In this document: positions 50,586 to 63,004 of the stretch, one piece after another
How the letters are laid out: each line of letters begins with the position of its first letter
Position numbering within the stretch: the first letter of the stretch is position 1
Origin: Craterostigma plantagineum
Lineage: Eukaryota; Streptophyta; Magnoliopsida; Lamiales; Linderniaceae
Assembly (NCBI GenBank): GCA_027422505.1
Contig: JAPQWV010000652.1
Span: 1 to 64,000, forward strand
Direction of reading: 5' to 3'
DNA: 64,000 nucleotides
Made by a program: the position numbers and the translations under genes
Notes under the pieces: generated by a model
The model's database searches: none
Told to the model about the DNA's origin: nothing
What the model saw: the letters and a program-made list of their open reading frames with translations, nothing else

Positions 50586-52804
50586 TTAAACCATGTTTTG
50601 AGACTGATACATCAATGGCCCCGAGAAAGCAGCAAACGTTCGTGTCCTCCTTTTCCCAGTATAATCCTATCGAAATTCAAGACACATGTTCATGTGAGTT
50701 CAGTCACATAAGGAAAGTATATGTGTATGTATAGATGAGCGAGTGAGTGAGCAACGGCTTTACCACGGTTAATTCTCTAGGCTCGTACGTATCTGAAACG
50801 TCAAAAGATTCGTGTCGTCGATGCAAATGTGACTGTTGCTTCGCGGAAAAATTTTCACTTTCTGAGTTTTGATGATCGTGAGAATTTGTGGATAAGACAT
50901 TAGATCTCTGTTTATTGGCCCATGCAAAGTTAGCTGAACGAACGCTGCACCCTCGAGATTCTTGCGAAAACTGCGATGCTTCAGACATTGCGTCGAAGGA
51001 TTGGTTCGACAGTGTCCTAACGTGGTTTGTGGGGACCACTCTCGACAAGCCTTTGGATTCTTGCAAGTTCTTGCGCGCCCGCCTTAGGTTTCTCAGACCT
51101 GCTTCTTCCTTCTTTCTGAGGTAAGAAAAAAAAGGTGACAAATTCGAAGTCAAGATTCGTTTTTTTTCTTCTCTTTTTGCAGTTACTCTAACCTTTTAGC
51201 TTCATGGCGCAGCTTAGCGTCCAACTCCTTGCTCGGCGGGTACTTTGGCAAGCTCGAAGGATCGCACGCAAATGGCTCTGTGGCAAAATACTAACAATAA
51301 AGAACGAGACGACGTTAGCTAACAAACTCCACGCGGGCCCACGTCATCCAACTGTCAGAAACGAGCCTCACCTGAGATTGAAGAGCAGAGGAAGCAGTTC
51401 CACGTTGCTTAGGCTCGACTGAGAGGAGCTTTTCTAATAGGCCAACCGCACTTTCAGGTAAATCTTCGCATCTCTCGTGAATCTTTCTTTCGTAAGGCTG
51501 CTGAGGTTTGCACATATTCGCTAAGGGAAGCTTCGACTTCTTCCAGTATTTTTCCGAAGGAGAACCACACAGTCTGAATATTTTATGCAGCTGCTCGACC
51601 TACATAATGAAATTCAATTAGAATCTCAGGATTATTATCCTAATAACCAACAGTTAGCAGTTTCTGACCTCAGTTCTTCCCCTGAGGAGTGGCCGTCCAA
51701 GGAAAAGCTCAGCGAAAACGCAGCCCACGCTCCACAAATCCACTGCGCCGTCATAACGGGTCGAGCCCATGAGAAGCTCGGGCGGGCGGTACCATAAAGT
51801 CACGACCCGACTCGTCAATGGCTCCTTGTTCTTGGGCTGCGTGAAATTAGCGAGCCCAAAATCTCCTATTTTGAGTACACCTTCGTTGCTGACTAATATG
51901 TTTGAGGACTTAATGTCTCTATGCAGTATGCCCCTCGAATGGCAGTGCTCTATCCCACTTAGAAGCTGCTGTGTATAGCATTTGATCTATACAGTGAAAA
52001 TGCTTATGAGATAACTGTCGAAGAAACGAACTCGATCGGCTCAGGAAGCTCGGGATTTGAACCTGAGATTCTGTGAATTCTACGTCGGTTCGAGATAATA
52101 AGCCAGAGAGGTCGTGCTCCATGTACTGAAATACGAGGTATAAGGTGCAAGAAACGCGAGATGTAATGATTCCCTCGAGCTTCATGATGTTTGGGTGGTC
52201 GAGCCTGCGGAGAATCACGATTTCTCGGGCCATGAATCGCACGCTCTCGGGATGGAAATTGTCGAATCGGGCCTTCTTTAGGGCTAAGATCTTCCCCGTA
52301 ATCAGGTTTCGTGCGCGGTAAACGTTGCTGTATGTGCCTTGTCCTATCTTTCGGACATGGAATTCAAGAATCTTTGTAAGACTTTTTTCTCTCAGGTTTT
52401 TTTTTCAAACACGTGAGAAATCACAGACGAGACCTGGGAAATTGTATCATGGGCTGTACCTTATCTAATCGCTCGAACATGTCAGAGCTCATCGGCAGCC
52501 ACCCCTCCACCGCCTCGCCGGCGACCGAAGAGAGCCACGCCGGCCATCCCGCCGCCACGTGCTCGGCCTCCGTCATCCTCCCAAACCCGTAGCTGAAGGC
52601 GGCCCTCTTCAAATTGCCAGAGTAATTCTCAAACCAACGGCTTTTCCCAGTGGTTTCTTCAGGCGATTCCTTGTCGGAGGGTTCCTCCTTTATCTCCTCC
52701 ACCGCCGAGAAGGAAGATTGGGAGTGCGACGGTGGCCTTTTGACACGACCCGCTTTCGCCGGCGAGCGTTTGGACTTTTTGTTCGTGGAGTTTATGCAGC
52801 CCAT
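50586..52804 (-). CDS. CDK-like Ser/Thr protein kinase (At1g54610/IBS1-type), N-myristoylation motif
   Basis: This is a plant cyclin-dependent-kinase-like protein. Exons are 52460-52804, 52063-52347, 51669-51986, 51372-51599, 51193-51290, 50764-51115 and 50586-50666 (1,707 nt, 568 aa). MGCINS is an N-myristoylation/palmitoylation signal, suggesting membrane association. The kinase domain has IGQGTYSNVY (116-125), Lys139, HRDIKSSN (Asp234) and DFG (252-254), then VVTLWYRPPELL typical of CDK activation segments. The extension reads LRHEAKRRKKEEAGLRNLRR and ends with the family's FSGPLM motif. The exon-2 acceptor at 52,347 restores LDKIGQGTY; an upstream AG would insert seven residues. After FSGPLMYQSQNM either TAA ends the protein at 50,586, or splicing to 50,404-50,445 gives an alternative short tail. 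Confidence 0.88.
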
Positions 52805-53313
52805 TGTTTCGTTTCTTTTCTTTTCTTCTCTTTTTTCTTGGGTAGGTTCGATGAAGAATCCGATGGCACGCCGAGGGAGCCCGACCCGACCCGATCTGAC
52901 CCCGACGAGCGATCGTTTATTGTTTGTAACTTTCTCAGGAGAAATTTGGTAGTGGAGAGAGAAAGGAGACGACAAAGGGTGATTTTTCCCGTCAAAATAA
53001 AAAAAGCCATTTCATAGAGTTGAGTGCTTATATTTTGGGCTTAGTTGGGCTAATAGATGAGATAAATGGGCTTTTAAGCCCAGAAAGCGTTGTGGAATAT
53101 ACACAACACAATTTTGGGAAATTCCACGTAGGACGAAGCTGCACCGCAGCCTAACACGTGGCAGAAGACGAACCTCTAAGCAAATCTTAACATCGTGGAT
53201 TCCACTCGAGCCATTCAAAAAGCTTGGAAATATTGCCAGATTCTTTCTTTTTCCTCGTAAATTTGATCGGAGTTTTTCGATTTTTTGGTTCTTTGCTTTG
53301 GAGAAGATTTTAC
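52805..53313. promoter_or_regulatory. Shared divergent promoter region (CDK-like kinase / DUF4336 gene)
   Basis: The two start codons are 509 bp apart and face away from each other. The interval contains the perfect palindrome GGGCTTTTAAGCCC (53,069-53,082), a GGGCC/GGGCTAA-rich patch, and a G-box-like CACGTGG near 53,155. Co-regulation is plausible but not shown. Confidence 0.55.
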
Positions 53314-55321
53314 ATGGCAGGTGCCATTGCAGCACCCAAGTGCTCTCCGCTTTGTTCGTCTAGGGAGCTAAGCTCGATTTTTCTACGTGGGCAGCCATTG
53401 AAGGACTCTAGCAGCCTTCAGCTAAAGGCGAGAAGAAACAAGCTCAATAGCGAAAGAGGTTTGGTGTTTGCGGCGGCGAACGTCAGCGTCGAGCCTAGCG
53501 GCGGAGGAAGGTTCTACTTCAACTTCACGGGCTTCCCTTTTCCGCTGGGTCCTTTCCTCAATCGCCGTACGATTAGATATGAGGTTAGTCTTTGTTCTCA
53601 ATTTCGAGGAATTATTTGATGCTGAAATTGATTTTTGGCCATCGTCCTCCTTTTGTTGTTTAGGCTGTCAAGGATAGTATATGGTTGTTCGAGCAAGAAC
53701 AAGCTCTAGGGTTCAGCAGTGTTTCGACAAATATCAGAATGACAGTAATCAAGCTCAAATCTGGGGGATTGTGGGTTCATGCCCCAATAGCTCCGACCAA
53801 AGAGTGCATACAAGTAATCAACAAGCTATTCTTTTGTTTTTCGATTAGTTGATATTGTAACCTCAGATGAAAAAAATCGGAAAATTGCATGATTTTTACT
53901 TGGATTTCTTTCCTTTGTTAAAGCTTGTGAAAGAACTGGGCGCACCCGTGGAGTACATTGTCCTGCCTACGTTTGCGTACGAACATAAGATATTCGTCGG
54001 CCCATTTTCAAGAAAGTTTCCTAAAGCTCAGGTGTGGGTCGCGCCGAGGCAGTGGAGTTGGCCATTGAACCTTCCACTCGAGTTTTTCGGGATATTTAGG
54101 GCCAAGACTTTGATAGATGAGGACTCTTCAGCCCCTTGGGCTGATGATATTGAACAAAAAGTCTTGAGCTCACCTGAAGTTGGTATGTTCGACCCATCTT
54201 TCGAATCTATATAACTAGAACTCACAGTAGATGGGATTTTATCTGATCAGGCGTTTTTTGTTGGCTGAATTTATGCTGTAAGGGATTGGACCGTATGTTG
54301 AAGTGGCATTCTATCACAAGCGAACGAGGACTTTGCTAGTGACTGATGCTGTAATATACGTCCCAAGGCAACCGCCTGAATGTATCAGCAAGGAATCTTT
54401 ACTGAATTCTGCCAAGAACGGTTTGGCCGTAAAGATTCTAAGTAAAGGAAGAGAAGTCCCCGATGAGCCTGTCGTTGACAACAGCTTTAATAGGAAAAAG
54501 GGTAACAGCGCTTGATCTTACATGTGTGTGTGTGCTGGTTTGTGTTGGTGCTTTGATACTCATCAAAATGTAAGCTAACTCTCTGTTTTTCTCATAGGAT
54601 GGGAGAGAATGGTTCTTCAGATACTGTTCCTCGGCCCTTCGAATCTGTTGGAACCAAATTCGAGCTTCTCTCAAATGTCTCAAAAGCTGATCGTCTCGCC
54701 CATTGTGAAGACTCTAGTCTTCAGCAAAGTTCCCGAAAAGGTAACTTGGAGATTATAATCAAAGTAGAACATCGTAAAATCATCACACATTGAAAAAATA
54801 CGATAAAATAGGAAGAAGGTTACTCCGATTGTCAGTTTTAGGCGTGTAGGAAAATGCATTTTTGATGCCCTTTTCGAATCTCTATCAACCTATATATTCA
54901 ATTGAAAAAATAAGATAAGGTACGAGGTTACTTTGATTGTCAGTATTTAGACTTGATTTGTAGAAAGATGGCATCTTTGGTACTCATTTTTTTACATCTT
55001 TATCAACACACAAATTCACAGGTCAGAGATTGGATAGATAGGATTTCGAGGGACTGGAAATTCAAGAGGATAATCCCGGCTCATTTTGCAGCTCCGATAA
55101 ATGCGAATAGGTCCGATTTCTTGGCAGCGTTTGCATTTTTGGACGATCTCTTGGGCGAACGCTATGCTACGAGGCCATCGTTATCTCTTCTATTCGCTTC
55201 CCTTCTCGGAAAAGCTGCGAGTTATTTCCCGCCAGACGATATGAGGACACTGTCTTCCCTTGACCAGTTTTTAGTGTCCGTCGGAGCTGTGAAGAAAACT
55301 GTTTCGGGCCGTAAACAGTGA
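53314..55321 (+). CDS. DUF4336-domain protein, probably plastid-targeted
   Basis: Exons are 53314-53583, 53664-53813, 53924-54182, 54283-54501, 54598-54740 and 55022-55321 (1,341 nt, 446 aa), with consistent GT-AG borders. The first ~60 residues are rich in Ser, Ala and Arg with few acids, like a chloroplast transit peptide. The conserved part contains RMTVIKLKSGGLWVHAPIAP, EYIVLPTFAYEHKIFVGPF and PKAQVWVAPRQWSWP, features of the DUF4336 family found in plants, algae and cyanobacteria. This family has a metallo-beta-lactamase-like look (HAPI, H in AYEHK) but no established reaction. The C-terminus carries RDWKFKRIIPAHFAAPI. The gene is complete; its function is unknown. Confidence 0.88.
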
Positions 55322-55474
55322 TATGGTAATAATATTACAATTAAGTAGAGTTTGGTAGGGGTATTATATGAAATGCAGCAAACACTGTTTTTGTAAAACT
55401 GATGCAGCCTTTTCTCATGTTCTTTCTCCCTTTCATCAGTTTTCCTTAGTTTGAAAGTATGTATCATTGTTATA

Positions 55475-55731
55475 CTCCCCCAGCTTTTAATACAAGTCGC
55501 TTTAGAAAATTCTTTTTGTTTTTAAAAAGAAGTCGTTTTACATTTTTTAATAAAATATTAAATATTTTCCAATTTTATCCTTCTACCTTTAAATAAAATT
55601 ACAAAATCTTAGCCAAAAGAACTATTAAATAGGGTCAAACAATTAAGTAAGGATATAACAGGTATTTACATTCATTTGGTAATATGTGTGCATTTTCCTT
55701 GAACTGACTTGTTTTCTAGAAACGGAGGGAG
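55475..55731. mobile_element. Degenerate Stowaway-like MITE
   Basis: The left end is CTCCCCCAG after TA; the right end is ACGGAGGGAG, the reverse complement of CTCCCTCCGT. The inner arms are only partly alike (ACAAGTCG, ...CTTGTTTTCTAGAA). The right flank is TTA rather than a perfect TA. It lies in the 3' intergenic space between the DUF4336 and zinc-finger genes. Confidence 0.5.
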
Positions 55732-55946
55732 TTATTTTCTTTTCCTCATCTATTTCTTTACTCAATAAACACAAAAAAGCTAAGTGTCCTCTTCCTTCAC
55801 TTTTTTTCCTTTTCCCAGCAAATTTCCTTAAACAAAAACAAATATAAATTATTCAGATTGACAGAACATGAAGGGAAAGCGAAAGTCTGACCATGTAAGA
55901 ATTTTAGCCAAGAAATTCCAACACATAAATTCATACACGCGCTCTT

Positions 55947-58166
55947 TCACGTAGTAGTAGCAGTAGTTGCCACGCCAGCAGAAGCAAGCTTCTTTTTCTT
56001 CTTCTTCTTCCCAGCAGCAGCTGCTATGTGCTTTCGACCAGCAATATGGCTCTTAAACACAGTCTCGCTATTACAAACTATGTTGCAAACATCGCACACA
56101 TGGACGTCCTCGGCCGGCGTCCCATTTTCCAACACCTTCCTTCTCTTCATCTCAAAATCCTCCATAGTCGCCGCCCTGCCTCTTTTCTTCGAACCCTTGG
56201 AGCTCGAAGCTCTAACTTTTCCCAACTGCGGTAATGGTCCAATGATGGGCTGTTCAGCCAAGGCTGACGATGAAGTAACAACAGCAGGTGCCACTTGAGG
56301 TCCAATGATTGCCCGGTCTGTGGGAGAAGCTTGCTCAGAAATGGGCAATGGATTGGAAGTAGCAGTTTTGGTAGGGGAAGGAGCAAAAGCAGTCGATGGT
56401 CCAATGATTGGCTGGTCTGTCGAGGATGATGTAGTAACAACAGTCGGAGGCACTTGAGGTTCAACGGTTGGCTTGTCCACGGGAGAAGTTGGGTGGGAAG
56501 ACAGGTCGATATTGGAAGTAGCAATATTGGGTGGGGAAGGATGTCCTGGGATTGGCTGGTGTGTGGATTCCGACATAGAACCAGGCAAAGTTGCAATAAT
56601 TGGCTTGTCTATGGGAGAAGCTGGATTGGAAGTAGCAACAGTGTGTGGGGAAGGATGTCCAGCGATTGGCTGGTCCGTCGACGATGATGTAGAAACAGAC
56701 AAAGGCACTTGAGGTTCAATGATTGGCTTGTCTCCGGGAGAAGTTGGCGAGGTATTGGAAGTAGCAATAGCGGGTTGGGAAGGTTGTCTGGCTATTGGCT
56801 GGTCGGTCGATGCTGATACAGAAACAGGCAAAGGCGTGGGCGACGCTTGAGGTTCAATGGTTGGCTTGTCTTTCGGAGAAGTTGGACTGGAAGTAGCAAT
56901 CTTGGGAGGGGAAGGAGCAAAACCAGGCGATGGTGCAGGAGGGGAAGCAGCACCAAACACGGGACGGGACACTTGCGGGCCAATGGCTGGTGTGGAAGTA
57001 GCAACTTTGGGAGGCAAGTGGGACGGTGAAGGCGCAGGTAATGGAGGTGGAGGAGGGTGGACGTCAACGATGGGTTGGAACTTCGTCCACTTTAACTTTC
57101 CGAGGTTTTTCTTGTGCTTTTTCCCCTGTATGTGGACGTCGAGGACGTCCTTGCTAGTGCAGTCGATGTTGCAGACATCGCACCATGCGTGTGGGACTGG
57201 AATCTTTGTCTTTTTCTTCTTCTTCTTCTTCTTCTTGGTTCCTTCCTTCTGGCTTGGGCTTACGGTGATTTGGGGGAGATTTACAGAAGGAGGAGCAGCT
57301 ACGCTCTGCGAATGTCAAAGTGAATATGTGTGACTATCCATTCGATGAGATGTAAATAAGATCAAGGGTTCGAAAAACGAATCAACACAGAGAATTGTCT
57401 CTGAAAAAGAATCTGAAATACGACAAGAACGATCAACTGCTTGCCACAGAAGAGAAAAACCAGACACAAATGTTGAAACATACATACATACGAAGCAATA
57501 TAGAATCTCCAGCAATAACACAGAAATCAAAATTCAGCTGTGTAACATATGGAGCATACTTCAATTCAATTCAAGCTCACTCTCATGTGCATTACCACAC
57601 GGAGGAGCGGAACGAATCATTCTTTATCTTTAGCTCATGAAACAGCACAGAAATCCCAAAAAACACAGAGAACTTACTCACCCAAACACGATCAGATCTG
57701 CTACAGTATAATACTGGAGAGAAACACAAATAAAAAGAAGTTTTCAATACTTATTAAATCAAAACCGAAATAGGCTCACATTAACAGCAGCAGCATAATT
57801 GGATGCCCCAGGCACATAATGCCCAGCAGCAGGCGTCCAATTGGCAGATGGGTCGGCGTAATACGGAGCCGCTGCGTGAGGACCAGGGCTCACGAGGTGG
57901 AACGGCGCGTGCACACTCGCCGGAGGCGGCGCGTACGGATAGTGAACACTCGGATGCTGCGGATGAAATTGAGGAGCGAACACTGCGTTGTTGGGAATGG
58001 GATCGGCAGGCGCGGCGGCGTAGTATTGGTACGGATCGTAGGGAACGGAATGGGCGTCGTGTGGTTGAGGGTACAAATAAGGGTTAGGACTCGGATTCGG
58101 ATATGGGTTCGGGGCGGGGTTCGGGTTCGACGGTGGGGCAGCTTGGGGCAAGTGGCTGCAGTCCAT
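55947..58166 (-). CDS. Proline-rich protein with two U1-type C2H2 zinc fingers
   Basis: Two coding exons, 57780-58166 and 55947-57305 (minus), give 1,746 nt and 581 aa. The start MDCSHLPQ is preferred over an in-frame ATG 18 bp upstream. Exon 1 is Pro/Tyr/Asn-rich (NPYPNPSPNPYLYPQP). Finger 1 (CDVCNIDC...HIQGKKH, Cys170 on) and finger 2 near the C-terminus (CDVCNIVC...HIAGRKH) share C-x2-C-x12-H-x5-H, the spacing of U1-like fingers in RNA-binding proteins. Lys runs precede finger 1 and follow finger 2. Between them about eight degenerate ~30-residue repeats carry phrases such as STDQPIAGHPSP and SPxDKPIIEPQVP. Binding of double-stranded RNA or splicing factors is a family-based inference. No specific symbol is assigned. 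Confidence 0.8.
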
Positions 58167-58370
58167 GGTGACTGACAAAATCACAGCAAATCGGCGGCGA
58201 CGAACATCGAACTGATTTTTCTTCCTTGGAAGAAGATTACAATGAAATGAATATAGAAATGTGTAATTGCCTTTTGCTCCGGAATTTTGGTTTAATTATA
58301 CTTTTATCCTTCCTATCTTTATTTATTTTCTTTTAACTTTCAACTACATCCTACAATTCAGTAATTTGCA
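58167..58370 (-). promoter_or_regulatory. 5' UTR/promoter of the zinc-finger gene
   Basis: This short interval is AT-rich with no distinct motif beyond a purine-rich leader on the minus strand. It abuts the repeat block. Confidence 0.35.
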
Positions 58371-61300
58371 GGGTTAACTACGTGTCAGACTCTGATAATA
58401 TTTTTAACTAGCGTTCAGGCCCTAATAACGTTCCATTTAGCATTAAGTACATACTTTTCAAAACTCTTAGACAAAAATACCCAAACTATGCAATATGACA
58501 TATATACCCTCTAACAGATGCGAAATTTACAAGCCTTCGCCATCGTTTTCTCCAACGAGCGATTTTTGCTGCAAGCTCGAATCCTCTTAAAAAAATCTTC
58601 AAGCTCAATTTGTATCGCTAATTTGCAGCTTAAATCGTCAGAAATCGTTGACATTGTAGCTGAAAATGATAAACATGAGATTGAAAAAAAATCTCAAAAA
58701 ATATATGGAAGCTAATTACAGAAAAAAACCGATATACACAAATAACAGAAATTGTTGAGATTGTAGCTGAAAAATCAAAGTTTATGACCTAATATTGTTA
58801 ATTTGATCGTGGGTATGATTTGTATATCTAATTTGCAGCATCGTCAGAAATAGCGAATATAACAAAAAATAACAAACGCCTTATAGATAATAACAAATGC
58901 TGACTTAGAAGTAACACATCGCTCAAAGGTAATAACGACTTGTTTGTCGTAAATAACACATTCTGTATACAAGTAATGGATCGAAATGAATAAAACGAAA
59001 ATGCCAAACGACACTAAAAAACAGATGAAAACTGCATAAATCTCCGCGTTATGGACTCAATAAGGTAAAAGGCCTCAATTTCTCATGGGTACCTCGAATT
59101 TATACCGATTAGTTGCAAGAAACGGATATTATATTTTCCCCAAATCGTGTAAATACTTATAACATAGCAAAAAATAACAAATGTCTTATGGTTAATAACA
59201 AATGTTGACTTAGAAGTAACACGTCGCTGAAAGTCAATAACGCCTTGTTTGTCGTAAATAACACATTATGTATACAAGTAATGGATCGAAATGAATAAAA
59301 CGAAAATCACAAACGACACTAAAAAACAGATGAAAACTGCATAAATCTCGGCTTTATTGACTTAATAAGGTAAAATAGACCTCAATTTCTCATGGGTACC
59401 TCGAATTTATACCGATTAGTAAACGGATATTATATTTTCCCTAAATTGTGTAAAAAGAAATACTTCTAACATAGCAAAAAATAACAAATGTCTTATGGAT
59501 AATAACAAATGTTGACTCATAAGTAACACATCACTGAAAGTTAATAACGCCTTGTTTGTCGTCAATAACACATTCTGTATACAAGTAATGGACCGAACGG
59601 AATAAAATGTAAAGTGCATAAATCTCAGCGTTTGTGACTGAATAAAGTCTGTTAAATTTCAGATGCGTCTTACTAATAAAGACGAATTTTTTATGTATCG
59701 GATGAATTCGTGCTTCCACCCCTAAATCAAAAATTTCGTTCAGAAACCGATTCAATATCGACTTCAACGGCCGAACAAGGTAAAAACGACTGAATAAGAT
59801 AAAATCAAATCAAACAAGTCTTAATATTAAAAGAAAAAAGTAAGTCGTTAACCATGAAATTGAGAAAATTTAGCTTTCTCTAAGACTAAAACATTTTTTA
59901 AGTGAGTAACAATTTACCCAACAAATATAACGCATATACATGTAAAAAAACACTTCATTGAGAATATTCTAGAAGGTTCTGAACCGTCAGAGAATTTAAC
60001 AGAATTGTCAGAGAATATTAACAGGACTTTCTCAAAATTGTACTATATTAATTGGAAATAATAACGCATATTAGGTAAAAAAAAACAACACGAACTCAAC
60101 TAATAACACATTCATCAATACTGATACCTCATAAATGTTGTTCAGTACCATGTCAATAATTCGATTAATTCATACAAAAATACACTTTTATTTTGGATGT
60201 TTAATATGTATGTTCATGTAAGACACATTAGGCGAAATTTGATGTCAATAGACGAATATTGATCTCCATAGATATATAAACATATAGTCCTCCATTGCAA
60301 AACACAGACTGTCACCTCTTTCAAACAAAACATTATGAATTACACCACGAACATGTTCAAACGTCAACATTAAAGTACTAATAACATTTATAGACTGCAA
60401 ACACAAAATACAAAGTTCAAAACCCTAATTCCGAGGCCCGAAACCCTAAACACAAAACCCTAAATCCCGAACCCCAAAATTTTTTTAGGTTGTATCTTAT
60501 ACTGCACAAGTCGTGGATCGTTCTCCCAAAATTTCAAGTCGTAAACCCTTAATCTTAACCTCGAACCCGTAAGTCATAAACCCCAAAAACTACCCAATAA
60601 CCCTAGCGCATAAACGATAATAAATTATCCAGAAACCCTAGTGCATAGACGGCAATTTTATAACAAATAACACTCTATTAGTAACAATTAAACCCTTACG
60701 GGTACCACATTAAACTGTACAGAAATTTTTTTAATATCCCGCCACCGTCGTGCTCATGAATCCGCAACAGAAAAATCAATATTAATTTGTAAATGGGTTT
60801 AACCAAGGCAACTATCGATATTATTAAATGTCATAAACCCAAATCAAAGAAATTTCTAAGATTGCAGTTGCTATGACCGGATATGTTGAAATTATCGTCA
60901 ATTTCATATGGATGTTGATAAGTTTCACAAAAATAACAAATGTCTTCAGGATAATAACAAACGTTGACTCAGAAATAACGCACCACTGAAAAGTAATAAC
61001 GCATTGTTTGTCGTAAATAACACATTCTGTATACAATATGGATTGGGATAAAAAGAACGAAAAACACAAACGACACTAAAAACATATGAAAACTGCATAA
61101 ATCACGTCGTTATTGACTCGATAAGGTAAAATAGACCTCAATTTCTCATGGGTACCTCGAATTTATACCGATTAGTTGCAAGAAATGGATATTATATTTT
61201 CCCTAAATCGTGTAAAAATGAAATACTTATAACATAGCAAAAAATAATAAATGTTTTATTGTTAATAACAAACGTTGACTTAGAAGTAACACGTCACTGA

Positions 61301-61970
61301 AAGGTAATAACACCTTGTTTGTCGTAAATAACACATTCTGTATACAACCAATGGATCGGGAGAAAAAGAACGAAAATCGCAAACGACACTAAAAAACAGA
61401 TGAAAACTGCATAAATCACGTCGTTGTTGACTCAATAAGGTAAAATAGACCTCAATTTCTCATGAGTACCTCGAATTTATGTCGAAATCTAGATTCGATT
61501 TACCATTATGTTTTCAAATTTGCACCATAATTAGACAAGCAAATTCTACCTCGTGCATCGTCTATATCATAATGAATCCAACATGACATGTCGAATCGTT
61601 CGGATGGGTCAATCGAATTTTTTTTCTGCTCGATTCGGTGTAAGAAAAATGACTTCGAAAAAAATTCTGTTGATAACTTTTTGCAATAGCAAAGTAACAG
61701 AATATTATTATAAAATAACGTTTCTATTTTCTAAAATAACAATATGCTGTAACTGTGTAACATAAACTGAAGTAGAAGTACCGCTTCATATTTAGACCCA
61801 AAAGCACGTCATGAGTTTCGCTGGAAAAAATAGAGCAAAGGGTATTTTCGTCAAATTCTATTTTTGGGTCATTTACTCGAATTTACAAAAAGTAGGTCCC
61901 TTAAACTTATTCAATTTCTGACAGAGTCTGACATTTAAATAGAAATATTAGGGAGGCCAGAACAGAAATC
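58371..61970. repeat. 3.6-kb repeat block, possible non-autonomous transposon with internal ~305-bp repeats
   Basis: Five copies of a unit containing TTGTTTGTCGTAAATAACAC and GAAAACTGCATAAATC start near 58,867, 59,168, 59,470, 60,940 and 61,245. The spacing is about 305 bp, with a ~1.3-kb unique interval. Inverted similarities lie at the flanks: GTTCAGGCCCTAATA near 58,413 versus GTTCTGGCCTCCCTAATA on the reverse strand near 61,963, and GTCAGACTCTG on both sides. No transposase or known domain is visible and no target duplication was found. Confidence 0.55.
60410..60650. repeat. Degenerate telomere-like CCCTAA-rich stretch
   Basis: AACCCTAA, GAAACCCTAAAC, AAACCCTAAAT and several near forms recur in this interval inside the repeat block. 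The units are not in tandem perfect register, so this is a telomere-like low-complexity stretch rather than a true interstitial telomere. Confidence 0.6.
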
Positions 61971-62032
61971 TTCCCTTTTTTTACACATAATCAATATGTA
62001 AAATTAAATTTTCATCTGTTACAATGTATATA

Positions 62033-62298
62033 TCTCTATAATTGTATTAAGGGTGTGGTGACTATTAACTGCTAATTTGGTCTGTAAAATATTTACAAAA
62101 CCTATCTATTTCTAATTTTAATTAAATAATTATCACATTTAACTCCTCAATTTTTAGTTATTATACTTATACCCATAATCATTTCCTTTTATATATATAA
62201 AATTATATTTCATCTACTAAACATAAATTATAAATTTCAGAACTGAAATTAAAACAATTATATTTACTCACACGCATAGAGTGTGCAGATCGTACTAG
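62033..62298 (+). mobile_element. Short Helitron-like element (second copy)
   Basis: It starts TCTCTATAATTGTATTAAGG after an A, ends CTAG before T, and has a hairpin-capable CACACGCATAGAGTGTG 11 bases before the end. It is a diverged relative of 31,795-32,099. The 266 bp are non-coding. Confidence 0.5.
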
Positions 62299-62421
62299 TA
62301 TAATATATTAGAACGGACGCAATATATATATATATAGAAATACCAACTAATTACTTGCGTGATAAAAGCCGAATTATACAAAAATATATTATCTATTTAT
62401 AAAATATATTACGAAAACTAA

Positions 62422-62595
62422 CCAACGGGGGTTGGTCCAAGTGGTAAGCGGCTTGGTATCGCTTAAGCAAGGTCTCGAGTTCGAATCCTTGTGTCAGCAG
62501 CACCCCCTTTGGGAGCCTCACCTGCCGTTACCAGGTACGACGGGAGAAACGGATTAGTCGGGGCAACCCGGAACCGGTCGGGTCCGAAAAAAAAA
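62422..62595 (+). mobile_element. tRNA-derived SINE with 16-bp TSD
   Basis: TTGGTCCAAGTGGTAAG is a box-A-like element, and GAGTTCGAATCC about 35 bases later is a box B, together a pol III promoter. The tail ends in an A run. ATATTACGAAAACTAA is repeated at 62,406-62,421 and 62,596-62,611. The body does not fold as a full tRNA gene. Confidence 0.88.
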
Positions 62596-62611
62596 ATATT
62601 ACGAAAACTAA

Positions 62612-63004
62612 GCCCCTTGGGCCTTGGGTGCTTATATTATATTCAAACTTTTTAATTGCGGTTTTGATAGCTAAAATTTTTAAAATCATTTGTTTCTATA
62701 AAGCCACGCGCTTATTAAGCGTGAGTATGGCTATAAAGTGTCTTTTTTTGACCAGTCAATTTAAAATAAAATAAATAATAAAATTGAAAAAAGAATACAC
62801 TCCTTTAATTACTATTATTAGTTAACTATCATTTTAGTTATGTACTATTATAGCTTTAAATTTTAATTATATATAATATCATACTATATAAATATGTAAA
62901 TAAAAATAAATTTTATCTTCTATTTTATTAAGTGTGAGGGGTGAATTAAATAATAAATTAAAAACAACCCACCACATGTAATTACCATTTTTAGCTTATT
63001 ACTA
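62612..63004. other. Intergenic AT-rich region
   Basis: I see nothing supported here. Confidence 0.5.

Noticed and set aside
60410..60650. True interstitial telomere
   Set aside because: CCCTAA words are scattered and degenerate, not in tandem register.
62430..62505. tRNA gene
   Set aside because: Box A and B are present but the acceptor stem does not pair; the poly(A) tail and 16-bp duplication show a SINE.
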